Positions 39,796 to 52,204 are shown, numbered from the stretch's first letter. The stretch: DNA of 64,000 nucleotides from Micropterix aruncella (GCA_944548615.1 OX155952.1:39118350-39182349), one strand, 5' to 3'. Notes: generated from the letters alone by a model not told the origin. Translations and numbers: made by a program.

Positions 39796-40060
39796 TTAAA
39801 TACGCTTTTTTATAATCAGTACAATAAAAAGTGGATGCTCAAATACTTTTGAGCGGCAGTGTATACATACTACTCTGTAGCTAATACTACTCTTATAGCC
39901 AAAGATAAAAGACACAGACAAGGCTGCTTCAAAATCTTTAAAAAATGGTTGAATTCGTACGTCCCGTGACGTAGATTATATTGCATAGAGCTTCCGGTCT
40001 GGTCGGAATAAGTTGGGCGGGTGGTGCGGCGGCGGCCGCGTCTATGTATGCTATACTTAC
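39796..40060. other. Spacer beside GC-rich island
   Basis: AT-rich up to 39990, then CpG-rich. On the minus strand it begins with GTAAGTATAG, a possible splice donor for the island described next. Confidence 0.3.
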
Positions 40061-40495
40061 TGCCCTAGTTGCAGCGAGCATCCCTTCTGGCAACAAGTAG
40101 ATTGCGCTCTGCTTCCTCGTCGGAAGATCCCGGTGGGCGGGCGGGGTGCTGGGCGGGCGGGTCGCGGTTGAGGGCGGGGGCGGGGGGCGAGGTGAAGCGC
40201 CCGTTGCTAGGCTCCCGAGCCTCAACCATGAATGAAAGGGGGTGCGCGGCCCGGGACGCGGGGGGCGGCGCGGGCACCGAAGGCACTGAAGGTCACCGGG
40301 GGAGTGGGGCTGTGGGGCACGCTCCTGTGACCGGGTTCCGAGGAAGCCCGCATCGATCGCTGCGACGCACGCCGCCGCTCCGCCAACCGGGCACAACCAA
40401 CTGCCAAACTCAGCTGACCTAACGCCAACATCTGCCGTCAGCTTCCAGCCGATCGACTTGTCGATGAACAGTTTCCGATGTGAACGCATCTAAGG
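40061..40495 (-). other. GC-rich island, weak candidate host exon
   Basis: Strongly GC-rich with long frames on all sides. On the minus strand the frame from 40489 is open for 183 codons, and the exon could end at 40061 at GGGCA|GTAAGT, a good donor. A second minus frame (40286-40065) encodes MVEAREPSNGRFTSPPAP, a proline-rich stretch and then SSDEEAERNLLVARRD. It reads more like a real protein N-terminus but stops at TAG six bases before the donor. I cannot choose a frame. It may equally be a CpG-island promoter or untranslated exon. It is the best place in the window to look for a host gene. Confidence 0.3.
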
Positions 40496-41029
40496 GGTTT
40501 CCACTTTTTATTTAATACTTCGTTTACAAAAAAAATACGTATTCCATAATACCCAAAAAATAAGCAAACTAATAAGTACTTTCATGACCAATTGTAATGG
40601 TTATGATAAAAATACTCAGTAAAAATGTCAACGTCGAGGGGAAAAGGAATTAAAAATTAAGCAGAAATGTAGAACAAAAATAGACCAATGTTCAATGAAC
40701 ATGAAATCTTCCGCAAGAACATCTAACACAATAGAATACGTTGGCCCCGGAAGGACAAGCTTGGCAATTCTCAATCATCAAATAATTAAAAATAACAGGT
40801 GCGATCGGTCAAGGGTGCCATTTATTTTTTGTTCGTTATTTTATGCTAATATTCTGTATAAAAGAAGTGTGTATTTAAAGTGAAAAGACAGCAGAGATAC
40901 GAGTATATCAACATACTAATTTATTTTTAAGATACATCAGTCGTAATGCGGACGCATAGCTAACAAAATCATAATCAATGTAAGAAAAATCTGTCGAAAA
41001 AAGTTTAAAGAGCTTCTTAGGTGGAAGCC
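40496..41029. other. AT-rich stretch
   Basis: No repeat terminus or convincing frame; a 62-codon plus frame (40695-40883) has no recognisable motif. Confidence 0.35.
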
Positions 41030-41232
41030 ACAGGCGCAAGCCACCCACAACGGACGTAAGACTCGGAAACATCGCAGACGCGAAGTCCGTTTAATGAACT
41101 TTAATGCAAAATATATAGAAAAGACGCGACGCAAAACATACAGAAAAAACGAGGCGCAGACACGTTTCTTCCCATCGCGCCCTATACGAGTCTTACGTCT
41201 TTTGTGTGGCTTGCGTCTTAGGCCGGTGTGTA
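41030..41232. mobile_element. TIR MITE of about 200 bp
   Basis: CAGGCGCAAGCCACCCACAA then CGGACGTAAGACTCG on the left is complemented by CGAGTCTTACGTCTTTTGTG then TGGCTTGCGTCTTAGGCC on the right; the inverted repeats are about 40 bp. GC-rich ends with GCGCAAG/GACGCAAG motifs recall Harbinger-type elements, but this is only a guess. The 100-codon minus frame is a by-product. Confidence 0.65.
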
Positions 41233-42784
41233 GATGCACAATTGCGGTGTAAGAACGGTGTAAAAAGTAATAATAAAAGTAACATTCATATTATTCGAAA
41301 AAAAGTCGAAATGTACATCAGATACAAAACTATATATAAAGAAAACAAAAACAAAGTGTAGCTAATGACGTACGACTACCAAAACGTTATTTTGGTGAAA
41401 TTAATGTAGAACCACGCAAAAAATAAATGAGATTTTTTGGATGCTTGGTGCATCGATGTGAGAAATAATTTATTTATGGAACTCATAATTAAGGCATGAT
41501 TTATATACATTTAAGTATTCCCAGGATTTTTTTCTGTAATGTCCAGATATACTAGATTGATGCCGATATACCAGATTATGAAATAAATACTCAAATATTT
41601 TTTCTTGTCAATAAGACATTTAATCGTTTATACATTTTCAGCTATAAATCACATTTTTTATAAAATCCAACGATTGGTCTAAACACAAATATCACTGTTA
41701 GTGTTTCAGTCTCAATTTCAGTAATTGCGAAAAACTTGGAAATATTTATCCAAAGTGAAAGGCATATTGAGGGTCTCGTGGCACTTCACTTCAAATAATC
41801 GCTTGTACGTACACCATTAGATTTCTAATTGTTTAGTCTAATGTTTCAATTGTCCTATTGTTATCTACGATCTACACTACTGTATAATAAAAAAAAGAAA
41901 TCAGCAAGGCAACCAACCTATCGGCAACATCCCACGGGAACTACATCGGCATGCCATCAGGAATAAAACCCATTACCTCCAACCGATCATAATACGTGCG
42001 GCTAAGTTCCAGCCGACTAGTCATAGGACTTATTTTTTAAAATAAATTGCCTGATAATTTAAAGGTTATTGAAACATAGATATTTTCAAGACCGGGTGCA
42101 TCTGTTTAAAATCGACATGTATAAGGACATTTTAAAATACTTTAAAAATAACATCGTACTTAGGAATGTAATTTAGGAATGAAATTACTTTTTTTTTGAC
42201 AAATACTTATACTTTTTTGTCAAATATCAACAAGAAGTTTTTTTGTGTTTATTAGAATAATTTTTGAGTAATTTACTGCATATAATTCTTTGTTAAATTG
42301 AGTAACTAATTTTAGCTTATTTTAATATACTTGGTCATTCCTAGACAATTGTAAAGTTGCAATGGAAATATATATGTATTTTTATATATAAAAATTAATC
42401 ATCACCAAGTCGTGTACAATCGTATCGCGAAATACGGTCGTACGTGCAGTACAATAAATAAGAAGAGGCGACCCGACGATTCAAGTTCAAGCGAACGTCT
42501 GGCAGCGAGGCGCCCTGGCAATATTAATTGCGCGATTGCGACAATTAATTACGACAATTTCCGATACTTTAATAACCGACGAGGTTAACAATTTGTTATT
42601 AGCTTCACGCGCGCAATCACCAATTTGTAACACGTTCGATGAACACTGTAATTGAAAATACGAAGGGACTACTGAATAATACCATACTACGCCTCACTGC
42701 AAGACCATATTCATATACATTTCTGCGGTGTAGCCATACGCAGTAAATTAAGTAATCTTGATCAGAAACAAGTCAAACTACTGA
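41233..42784. other. Long unassigned AT-rich stretch
   Basis: About 1.5 kb with no recognised repeat or frame. A less AT-rich block with CpG lies at 42420-42640. If single-copy host sequence exists in this window, this is one of the better candidates. Confidence 0.35.
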
Positions 42785-43020
42785 AACCAAAAATGTGGAC
42801 CAAACTTATTTACCAAAGTTATTCGCCGAAGTGCACAGTCAATTGGCTACAAGGCACGGCGCGCAAATCACCCATTTCCGCCCGAGGTGTTCCCCCGACT
42901 GGAACCTCCGACCCCAACTGTCCACGACTGTAGGCATTGTTCACGGCTTTCTCTTCGAGGAGGCTACCGGACGGGAGCTGAGATGTGAGTTGAGCCGACC
43001 TAAGGAAACACAGACATGCC
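42785..43020 (+). mobile_element. Family B repeat, subfamily 2, 3' fragment
   Basis: TTCGCCGAAGTGCACAGTCA, ACGGCGCGCAAATCACCCAT, CGAGGTGTTCCCCCGACTGG and GAGGCTACCGGACGGGAGCT parallel the 3' portion of the copy at 10195. Open frames on both strands are not conserved. Confidence 0.65.
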
Positions 43021-43446
43021 ACCAGGATCAAGCTGCAAGGAACGGTAAAGAGCAATGTCTGATACAGAAAAATCACTTGTTTATAACTGCAACTACACTG
43101 AGAAAATTATAACGAGCCTTCTCTTGATCGATTTAAGTCTGCTGCCTTCGAGGGAGACATGAGACAGATACCATTTTTTCGCAATAAACGGTCAATTTTG
43201 AGATTGATACAAAACAAAAATATATTTATTTATTTATTTAATCATTCGGACAACATACATTAAAAAACATTCGGCCAATAATCGTTTCCTGCGATAGTTA
43301 CAGTTTTAAGAAATATTAACACATTTAAATTAAAAAGTAAAAATTCAAATTTAATATAGAGTTTATATACAGAAAGTCGCTGAATAAAACATTAATTAGA
43401 AGTCATTAGGAAATAGGAATTGGACAATAAGATATGGATATATGGG
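43021..43446. repeat. Family D start and unassigned AT-rich sequence
   Basis: CTACACTGAGAAAATTATAA at 43092 is a family D end. After about 43200 there is an ATTT tandem (43221-43241) and AT-rich sequence without features. Confidence 0.4.
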
Positions 43447-44447
43447 GTGTTTTTACTGCACGGGCATTTTTTTTAGTGGGTGACTCAGTACAACGGGGTA
43501 AGTTACTTTTGATAAAAAAAAAATGAAAAAACTGAAAAAAATATATGAAAAAAACATATATTTTCTTATAATTTGTTCTTTTTAAGCTATTGCATAGCTT
43601 TTATCGCGGGCCTAGGCCAGCGCGGCGACCCAATGAAGAAATTTCTTAACGAAAATTACTGATTTTAAACTGATAATTACGTCTAAACGAGTACTGCTTA
43701 CGATTCGAAAAAAATATATATTTAACAAGAACATTTTCCTAATATTCTTAGCTTTGAATATTCTACATTTTGTTTATATTACATAGCGTACTTAATTTGT
43801 GAAATTAGGTCTAACCGAACACAAAAACGACTACTACGCAAATACTATCTGGCGTATTATTATGAAACCTGCACCATTTTAAAGATAATTTAATTATCTA
43901 TCTTTTTATCTACGTTTTTTTCGAATAATCCGTTTTTTTTGCTTTATAGAATAAAAAATTCGTGCGCGGCGCTCTATCGGAAGACGTTTAAATTATTCCG
44001 AATCATTTGCTTCCGCAGCCGCAAATGATTCGGAATAATTTCAACGTTTTCCGATAGAGCGCAGTTATCTGATATCAGAAAAAATAAAATAAATAAATAA
44101 TTATAATTGCATAGGTTGTTTAAAATGCTATGCAATAGGTTTACCGCGGCAGTCCCCGAGTGCCACACGTATTTTTTTATTTTTTATTTACTAGTATGAA
44201 AAGCTGTGATCACGAAGCGCTATCTAGCGGAAGTAAAATATCGCTAATATTGTTTATATACGTTATACCTATTACCTGCCGCTAGATGGCGCAGCGCGTT
44301 CAAACGCTTCTCAAACCTTTATTTACCAGTCAACTTCTTCAAACAATTAAATTAATAAAAAAAAACAATAAACATTTTTTTATCAAATGTTGTTTACTTC
44401 GTTGTACTGATTCATCCCCTTAAAAATGCTCGTGCAGTAAAAACACT
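43447..44447. mobile_element. Family K element with nested family C
   Basis: Inverted ends of about 50 bp: GTGTTTTTACTGCACGGGCA with GTGACTCAGTACAACG on the left, and TTGTACTGATTCATCC with TGCTCGTGCAGTAAAAACAC on the right. The palindromic core GCTATCTAGCGGAAGTAAAA / CCGCTAGATGGCGCAGCGCG lies at about 44205-44300. A complete family C MITE occupies 43582-44178. Without it the host would be about 400 bp, the size of the copy at 26666. Confidence 0.82.
43582..44178 (+). mobile_element. Family C MITE nested in family K
   Basis: Starts TTAAGCTATTGCATAGCTTT and ends CCCCGAGTGCCACACGTATT. It is nearly identical to 6551-7152 in opposite orientation, including the internal CTATCGGAA hairpin. The similarity suggests that the family moved more recently than its host family K. 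Confidence 0.85.
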
Positions 44448-45867
<1,420 letters not shown>

Positions 45868-45875
45868 GTACTGTG

Positions 45876-46305
45876 CAGTGTTGGGTCAATCGATGAAATA
45901 TTTCAAACGACTAAATCAATCACGATTGATTTAGTCACGATTGATTTAGTCGCGACTAACGTTAATCACGAATGAAGTAATCGCGACTAACTCAATTAAT
46001 CGTTAATCGCGACCAACTTGCTCTTCAGATGCCATCCGACAATTCATTCAGCCGTCCAGTCCGTCCGGTCCATCCGGTCCGTCCGGTCCGTCCGGTCCGA
46101 CCGGCCCGACGAAAAACGCAAAACTGAAGTTGACCGCTGTCGAGAATATCAATCGCAGACGTTTAATCGTCAATCGTGACTAACAATTGAAACTAATCAA
46201 TCGTTAGTCGCCGAGTGACGATTAACCAAATCAATCGTTAGTCGTCAATCGCGATTAACGTATTCAATCGTCAATCGTTAGTCGAGTAAATTTTGCCCAA
46301 TAGTG
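45876..46305. mobile_element. hAT MITE with perfect 8-bp target duplication
   Basis: GTACTGTG at 45868-45875 is repeated exactly at 46306-46313. The ends are CAGTGTTGGGTCAA and, on the minus strand, CACTATTGGGCAAAA. Eight-bp duplications and CA(G)TGTTGGGCAA ends define the hAT superfamily. The 430-bp interior is packed with variants of CGATTGATTTAGTCG and CAATCGTTAGTCG on both strands and a GC-rich minisatellite. No transposase. Confidence 0.93.
46050..46112. repeat. CCGTCCGGT minisatellite inside the hAT MITE
   Basis: About six imperfect 9-10 bp units of CCGTCCGGT/CCATCCGGT occur in succession, ending in GACCGGCCCGACG. Sharp GC contrast with the AT-balanced subterminal repeats on either side. 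Confidence 0.85.
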
Positions 46306-46313
46306 GTACTGTG

Positions 46314-46966
46314 TACAGACCTTATTTGTCTTTGATGAGACATATTTCAAAATCTTACGTTAAGAAAATTTAAATACGCAAAAGTAAGTTTCCCCATTTG
46401 CTTAGTCTAAAACTTTGATTATAATAGAAACAAAGTGTGATTGTTTGAGTTAAACTTGCCTTTGGAATTATAAATTATTAAGATGGAATAAATTACCGTA
46501 TTTGGCATTAATGCTAAGGCCGCGAATTCATTCGAAGGCAACTGAAGACGTGAGACGCATCTGGACAATTTATAGTATAAACCTCTTTCCTAACCCGTGC
46601 TCAGCTGAGGGAAATTCGTTATAATGTAGCAGTGACGTGGGTCGTCTTACGTCATCCACGCAGACAGGGTTGATGAATAAGCGGATTCGTTCTCTTTAGG
46701 TTTAGGTCATCGAAGTAAGGTGTACCTAAGGCGAATAAAGTGAGGATGCGACGCAGATTTTAATCGTAGCGATTTCGTGGTAATTTGCGTTTCTTTTTTT
46801 CTATTTTCATCGTAAATCGACGACACTATATTACGATCACGTGTGTGTGTGTGATGTGCGTGCGTTCAATGCGCCGAAATATCAGTCAATATCCCAATTT
46901 AAATCGATAAAAGGCTGATTCGTAGCGTAATTTTAAAACATTATAAATTGACTTACTCGAATTCAG
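46314..46966. other. Unassigned sequence
   Basis: Mixed composition with no recognised frame. A short GTGTGTGTGTGATGTGCGTG tract lies near 46842. Confidence 0.35.
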
Positions 46967-47433
<467 letters not shown>

Positions 47434-47486
47434 TAAGTAAGTGCTTTTTTAAGAAAACTCGTTTTTTTTCTTTATAACTGCTTAAT

Positions 47487-47882
47487 CCTTCAGCGATACC
47501 AGAACAAAGTTCTGAGGTCCATAGCAAACGCCCCATGGTTCACCCGGAACAGTGAGATCCACGAACACCTCAAAATGCCGACGGTTAAGGAAGAACTGCA
47601 AAAGTACAGTGCAAGATATAAAATGACACTGGTAGGACACGTGAATGCCCTAGCCTCAAACCTAACAAACGTAGGTGAAAATATAAGAAGGTTAAAACGC
47701 TTTGATGTGGCAGACCTGATTGACAGACACTGACACTAGAGCAGTCAATTAATATTAAGAGGAGACTCTTCGAGGGAGGAGTCATCTTACACGCCTTCAA
47801 CTCAACAATACATCTGATTATGGTCTTCAATGCTGCGACCGATTGCAGATAGAAATCAATTGAAAAAAAAATAAATAAATAA
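47487..47882 (+). mobile_element. 5'-truncated jockey-like retrotransposon with 13-bp target duplication
   Basis: ATAACTGCTTAAT at 47474-47486 is repeated exactly at 47883-47895. The 396-bp insert carries the last 81 codons of a reverse transcriptase, an untranslated end and an A-rich AAATA tail just before the right duplication. This is the textbook outcome of target-primed reverse transcription with 5' truncation. Confidence 0.93.
47488..47733 (+). pseudogene. Reverse transcriptase C-terminus, jockey-like
   Basis: The frame reads LQRYQNKVLRSIANAPWFTR, NSEIHEHLKMPTVKEELQKY and ends RRLKRFDVADLIDRH before TGA. The (I/L)QR-(F/Y)-Q-x-K-x-LR-x-I-x-NAPW-(Y/F)-x-(R/S)-N-x-x-(I/L)-H block, followed by (I/M)PTV-x-EE, is diagnostic of jockey-clade elements. 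The remaining 81 codons are open and undamaged, which together with the clean target duplication indicates a relatively recent insertion. Confidence 0.92.
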
Positions 47883-47895
47883 ATAACTGCTTAAT

Positions 47896-48287
47896 AATAA
47901 CGGTATCAGTTTTAATGTAAAACTACTTGTTTTAACAGATGACAGACTAATAAACTATTCCAATTTAAGACTACAACCATCACTGAAAACAGTAAAACAA
48001 ATCAAATCAGTCCTGATGCAATACCAAAGCGGATAAACAAGTAAGAAAGCGATCGATCGAGAAGAAACCTACGCTGCGCCAGCTGCGGAGCCGCCTCCGA
48101 ATGGTAATCATGCCATTAAATTTACGATTACGCCTCATTATAGTACTCATAAATTAATGGTGTATTAATTATTAAGGCTATTTCGTTTTCAATACAGTCG
48201 TATATGACTATAACTCCTGTAAACAAATGCAAATCATTAAATTTGGTTAAATTGTTTTTGGGGAGAGGAATCAAGCAATGATAAGTT
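47896..48287. other. Unassigned sequence
   Basis: No recognised repeat or exon; composition is mixed with a short GC-rich patch near 48070-48095 (GCGCCAGCTGCGGAGCCGCC). Confidence 0.35.
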
Positions 48288-48839
48288 TTAAGCTATTGCA
48301 TAGCTTTTATCGCGGGCCTAGGCCAGCACGGCGACCGAATGAAGAAATTTCTTAACGAAAATTAATGATTTTAAACTGATAATGACGTCTAAACGAGTAT
48401 TTCTTACGATTCGAAAAAAATATATGTTAAACAAGAACATTTTTTATTCGATAAACACGAATTTTTTATTCGATAAAGCAAAAAAAACGGATTATTCGAA
48501 AAAAATCGTAGATAAAAAGATAGATAATTAAATTATCTTTAAAATGGTACAGGTTTCATAATAATACGCCAGATAGTATTTGCGCAGTAGTAGTTTTTGT
48601 GTTCGATTAGACCTAATTTCACAAATTAATTACACTATGTAATATAAACAAAATCTAAAATATTCAAAGCTAAGAATATTAGGAAAATGTTCTTATTTAA
48701 CATATATTTTTTTCGAATCGTAAGCAGCACTCGTTTAGACGTAATTATCAGTTTAAAATCATTGATTTTCGTTAAGAAATTTCTTCATTCGGTCGCCGCG
48801 CTGGCCTAGGCCCGCGATAAAAGCTATGCAATAGCTTAA
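48288..48839. mobile_element. Family C foldback variant
   Basis: Both ends are the same family C terminus: TTAAGCTATTGCATAGCTTT on the left and its complement on the right. The inverted arms are about 160 bp. The opposite family C terminus (TACGTGTGGCACTCGG) is absent. Between the arms is the internal part with ACGAATTTTTTATTCGATAA. It is thus a rearranged copy formed from two identical ends. Confidence 0.85.
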
Positions 48840-49139
48840 AACTAATGAAATATTTCCACTCTTTCACAGGATTAATCTACTTACTTACATGGAAATTGAT
48901 ACGAGGATATGTCATTTCAAAAATCGTAATAAAAAATCACAAAGTTATTTTGTTTGGTTTTTACTGATATGTTTCCGCGTATTACTCATAACATATAAAA
49001 GATTATTAAATAAATCTATAACCACATAAACTTTAGACCTAGATCTATTCGTATAACATTCGTTATACGAATAGATTTTTTATACTTTTTATTATTATTA
49101 TCCATGATTATATATTTTATATTAGATTATATATGGTGT
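48840..49139. repeat. AT-rich stretch with perfect hairpin
   Basis: ATCTATTCGTATAAC and its exact complement GTTATACGAATAGAT at about 49042-49076 flank a 4-base loop. The rest is AT-rich and unassigned. Confidence 0.6.
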
Positions 49140-49310
49140 TAGATTCCTCTGCTTCATAGTACGATTTGGCAACCCTGCTAAAACGGCAAATTGCAGGTGG
49201 GCTGATAGCATTGACGACCTAACTAAGCGGAATTTATTTGACCGTCTATAATAAAATTTATAATAAATGATATTTTTAAAGGACTGATTGATAATAAAAC
49301 ACCCAATAAT
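49140..49310 (-). repeat. Family M repeat fragment
   Basis: The minus strand gives AGACGGTCAAATAAATTCCG and GCAGGGTTGCCAAATCGTAC, matching 59995-60050. The plus strand shows GGACTGATTGATAATAAAAC, the complement of the block near the other end. Confidence 0.6.
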
Positions 49311-49586
49311 AAAAAAATATATAAAAATAATAACATTTAGTTAGTAGTGCAATCCATCGCAATTTTTATATAGGCGGATTACAACATAGAAATAATACGG
49401 AGAGATAGAATGTAATCTATTATGTTAGTCTATCTGTACATGAAAGTGCGTAATTAAAACGTATTGAAATCTGTATATCAAATAGAAAATTAACATATCG
49501 TAGAATAGAAAATTGACATATCGTATATATGTAGAATCATAGATCCAGCTCTCTGATCAGCTCACCGATTCAGCCATATTCTACAC
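49311..49586. other. Unassigned AT-rich sequence
   Basis: Contains two copies of TAGAAAATT(A/G)ACATATCGTA about 24 bp apart near 49486-49525. No other feature. Confidence 0.4.
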
Positions 49587-49862
49587 GACCCGGTGCCATA
49601 GTGGCTAGGTCGCCTCATCTTACATTATAAGGTTACGAGTTCGATTCCCGGCTGGGTCACCATTTTCCGTTGGGATAAAATTATCGGAATTGCATTTTCA
49701 ATTCTGTCGATCGAATGCAATAACAAGACACACACTTACACACATGTTACACGCACACGTACATATAAATACGTCAAAGTAGGGTTGGTTGTAAGAGATT
49801 TTCATATGACAATAAACCCGCCCATTGTGATTTCACAATAAAGAGTAGAAACAAACAAACAT
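49587..49862 (+). mobile_element. tRNA-headed SINE
   Basis: GACCCGGTGCCATAGTGGCT then GGTTACGAGTTCGATTCCCG carry A-box-like and clear B-box (GAGTTCGATTCC) sequences of a tRNA promoter; the first and last bases (GACCCGG / CTGGGTCACC) can pair as an acceptor stem. The body has a CA-rich patch, GTTGGTTGTAAGAGATTTTC and ACAATAAAG, resembling LINE-type 3' ends. It ends in an AAAC tandem. This differs from the SINE at 32638. Confidence 0.8.
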
Positions 49863-50160
49863 ATTTATGTAAATAATACTACAATAATAAGAGCTATGAT
49901 TTAAAAATTCGTTTGTTTAGAGCGCCATCTACAGTGCGCCGCCGTACGTTATGCGACGAAAGTCGCCATATTTAACATAATGATAGATGATTAATCAATT
50001 TTGTATTCTTAATCTACTATTTGAAGATTAATCAAATCAAAATACGTTGCGTTTCGTAGGAAAATCCTGGTTGCCAAATTGTAGTATGACGTTGGTCAAC
50101 CTAATACGCTGTTTATTCAATCGTTATATTTTGGATACGCGATGTGTTGTTATCGCCCCC
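49863..50160. other. Unassigned sequence
   Basis: AT-rich with AGAGCGCCATCTACAGTGCG near 49919, a motif type common in MITE interiors, but without a partner here. Confidence 0.35.
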
Positions 50161-50394
50161 TTGGCCCACTTGTCCACACACGTTTTTTCGCCGTGAAAAT
50201 CTACGGTTAATTCGCCGTGTCGTCAGTGGGGTATGAATCGCTATGGAAGCTCGTCGACGGAAACGGCGGAAAAACGGACGGCGCCGCCGCCGTGTCTGTG
50301 GACGAGCTTCCATAGTGATCCAAACCCCACTGACGACACGGCGGATAAACCGTGGATTTTCACGGCGAAAAAAACGTGTGCGGACAAGAGGGTC
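50161..50394. mobile_element. GC-rich foldback element with about 95-bp arms
   Basis: Left arm 50161-50255 (TTGGCCCACTTGTCCACACA, CGCCGTGAAAATCTACGGTT, GTGTCGTCAGTGGGGTATGA, GCTATGGAAGCTCGTC) is the complement of 50299-50394, with a spacer of about 43 bp made of CGG/GCC-rich sequence. No coding meaning should be given to the frames across it. Confidence 0.85.
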
Positions 50395-51134
50395 AAAGCT
50401 GACATGAGGAGCACAATGTTTGAAGTTACCTATTAACGCTTGTCAAACTTAGGAGGTAGCCATGGTGTGGAATAGAATTCCAAGCGATGTGTCAAGTTAT
50501 TAGCATAAAATTAGACAAACATAGATTTGCGCTAATAGGCGCATCGATACGATGATCGCCAAACTTCGATTGAGTCAGGTACTTGCGTATCCCTAACATT
50601 GATTATTCAGTGCCGATAGATAGCGTAAACATTTACGATATCGTCGGAGCGGTGCGAATCTCTCATTAGTGATGGATGCGTTGCAGTTGCAGCGACGGTT
50701 GCCCTTCACCCGGTGGCCCCGGGTTCAAGTCCCGCCGCCTGCCGTCCGAGGAGAGTGGAGAGGCTCCCTCGCGCCAGCCTCACTCGCCGACTCCTCCGAG
50801 ATGCGAATGCTAATGAACCGCCGATGCCGAGATGTGTTTACCGCGGCGCGTCGACCGGCCCATTATCATATTGATTGTTCCGCGATTGAATGTGTATTTT
50901 TTATGCGCTGTGACAAGAGCGAACGACGATTAACGCCGTGATGCATCGCTGTCGAGTGACGCAAGCGTATTGGCGGTCGGAAACTGTGTCTCTACGAGAG
51001 CCGCGAAGATTCGGCGAAGTTGGTCGGTCAATCGGGGCTAAATCAAGGCCGCACCAAGCGAGTAGCGGGAAGCAGTCATTTTCCAGAATGCGGAGGCTAG
51101 CAGCAAAGAATAAATCTAATGGATAGAAGTAGAT
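50395..51134. other. Mixed-composition segment with tRNA-like T-arm
   Basis: GGCCCCGGGTTCAAGTCCCG at 50716-50736 looks like a tRNA T-arm and B box, but I could not fit a D-arm and anticodon arm upstream, so it is probably a fragment of a tRNA-derived SINE. Overlapping plus frames at 50669-51126 lack recognisable motifs. CpG content is high from 50640 to 51080. Confidence 0.35.
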
Positions 51135-51136
51135 AT

Positions 51137-51318
51137 AAGTGGGGTGTCAATCACAACAGACGAACCCGTCACCCCGGGGAGTTATAACGGCATCAGGTAG
51201 TTCTGTCTCCCATGGAGTGTCCAACTCCTAGCCGGTAAGAGTCCGACGCCTTACCGCTAGGCACTAAAAAGAGGACACAACGGGCAAACCTCGCTCCCTT
51301 GCTACCAGATTTGGACGC
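51137..51318 (+). mobile_element. Family B repeat, subfamily 2, 5' part
   Basis: Starts GGGGTGTCAATCACAACAGA and runs through GTCACCCCGGGGAGTTATAA and GCAAACCTCGCTCCCTTGCT to ACCAGATTTGGAC. It is interrupted here; the family continues at about 51656. On the minus strand CCTAGCGGTAAGGCGTCGGA resembles a tRNA D-arm region. Confidence 0.75.
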
Positions 51319-51655
51319 ATTTTATTTTAGTTTTAAGTCTATTTTATTTGTCACACTGTATTTAACAAAAAGTTATCTTCTATTTAATGCATTTTATAAT
51401 GGAATTGCAATTTGTTTTTTTTTAATTACCAAATTTTAGGGCAATTTTATGTTATGGCTATTTTCTAAAACTGACATAATTTATTGTAATATTAGAGCCC
51501 TGTCCACCCTACAACGATCTAGTCCCAGTTGGGTGACAGAATCAAATAAGAATAAGATTAAGATGTTGCCATTCGGCTCCTGTTATTTTTTTTAGCAAAA
51601 TCAATGTTTTTATAGTAATTCATTCTTAAATAAACAAATACATTTCTCCAACCTC
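51319..51655. other. Insertion of about 335 bp within family B
   Basis: AT-rich segment between two parts of one family B copy; absent from the uninterrupted relative at 10195. It contains AGCCCTGTCCACCCTACAAC and GTCCCAGTTGGGTGACAGA. I do not recognise its family and saw no clear duplication at the junctions. Confidence 0.5.
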
Positions 51656-51790
51656 CAGTCAGATTCAAGGTCGCTTGCGCGGCCTCTACCTGACGTTATC
51701 GATAATTCGCGTTCGAATTTATCGTGGCGCCCTTTGTCAGTCAAGATCACAAGGGGTCGGGTGCCCAACGAATCGTTTCTAAGGAAAGAT
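51656..51790 (+). mobile_element. Family B repeat, subfamily 2, continuation
   Basis: AGTCAGATTCAAGGTCGCTT, GCGCGGCCTCTACCTGACGT and GTCGGGTGCCCAACGAATCG resume the alignment with the copy at 10195, then similarity ends. Confidence 0.7.
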
Positions 51791-52204
51791 GATTCAGTTT
51801 CAGATTCAGTTCATATATTTTAAATGGGGGTTCTGCTTCTGAATATATTTGCGTTTGTTCGGAATCATTTCTTGTTCTTATCGAATTATAAAGATTGGCA
51901 AGAAAGTGCCCAATAGTTTACCTGTCATATTTACATGAATTGTAGGGGAGAATTCGACATGTAATCGAAGAAATTTAGGGCTTTCAGTTGCCCGGCTTTA
52001 TAAACGTATACATGGTCTATGTCCGGTTTTCAAATTAATAAAACACGGACGAACTGTTGTCCGGTTTTTGGATTAGGCAAAAAAAAACGCGGGGACATAA
52101 ATACGGATTTTAATGTTGAATCCAAACTTGTACTCTGAATAAAATTCAAAAAAAAGAAATAATGTCAATTCACGATACCTCGACAACATTTCAAGACTCT
52201 ATAA
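51791..52204. other. Unassigned sequence
   Basis: Contains two copies of GTCCGGTTTT about 40 bp apart (52021 and 52059). No other feature. Confidence 0.35.

Noticed and set aside
49042..49076. Palindrome with TATAAC/GTTATA arms, reminiscent of a loxP-type site
   Set aside because: The arms do not match known recombinase sites beyond short AT-rich similarity, the loop is only 4 bases, and there is no recombinase or phage context.
50690..50740. Candidate tRNA gene
   Set aside because: Only a T-arm/B-box-like segment fits; no D-arm, anticodon arm or acceptor stem could be folded. It is probably a SINE fragment.
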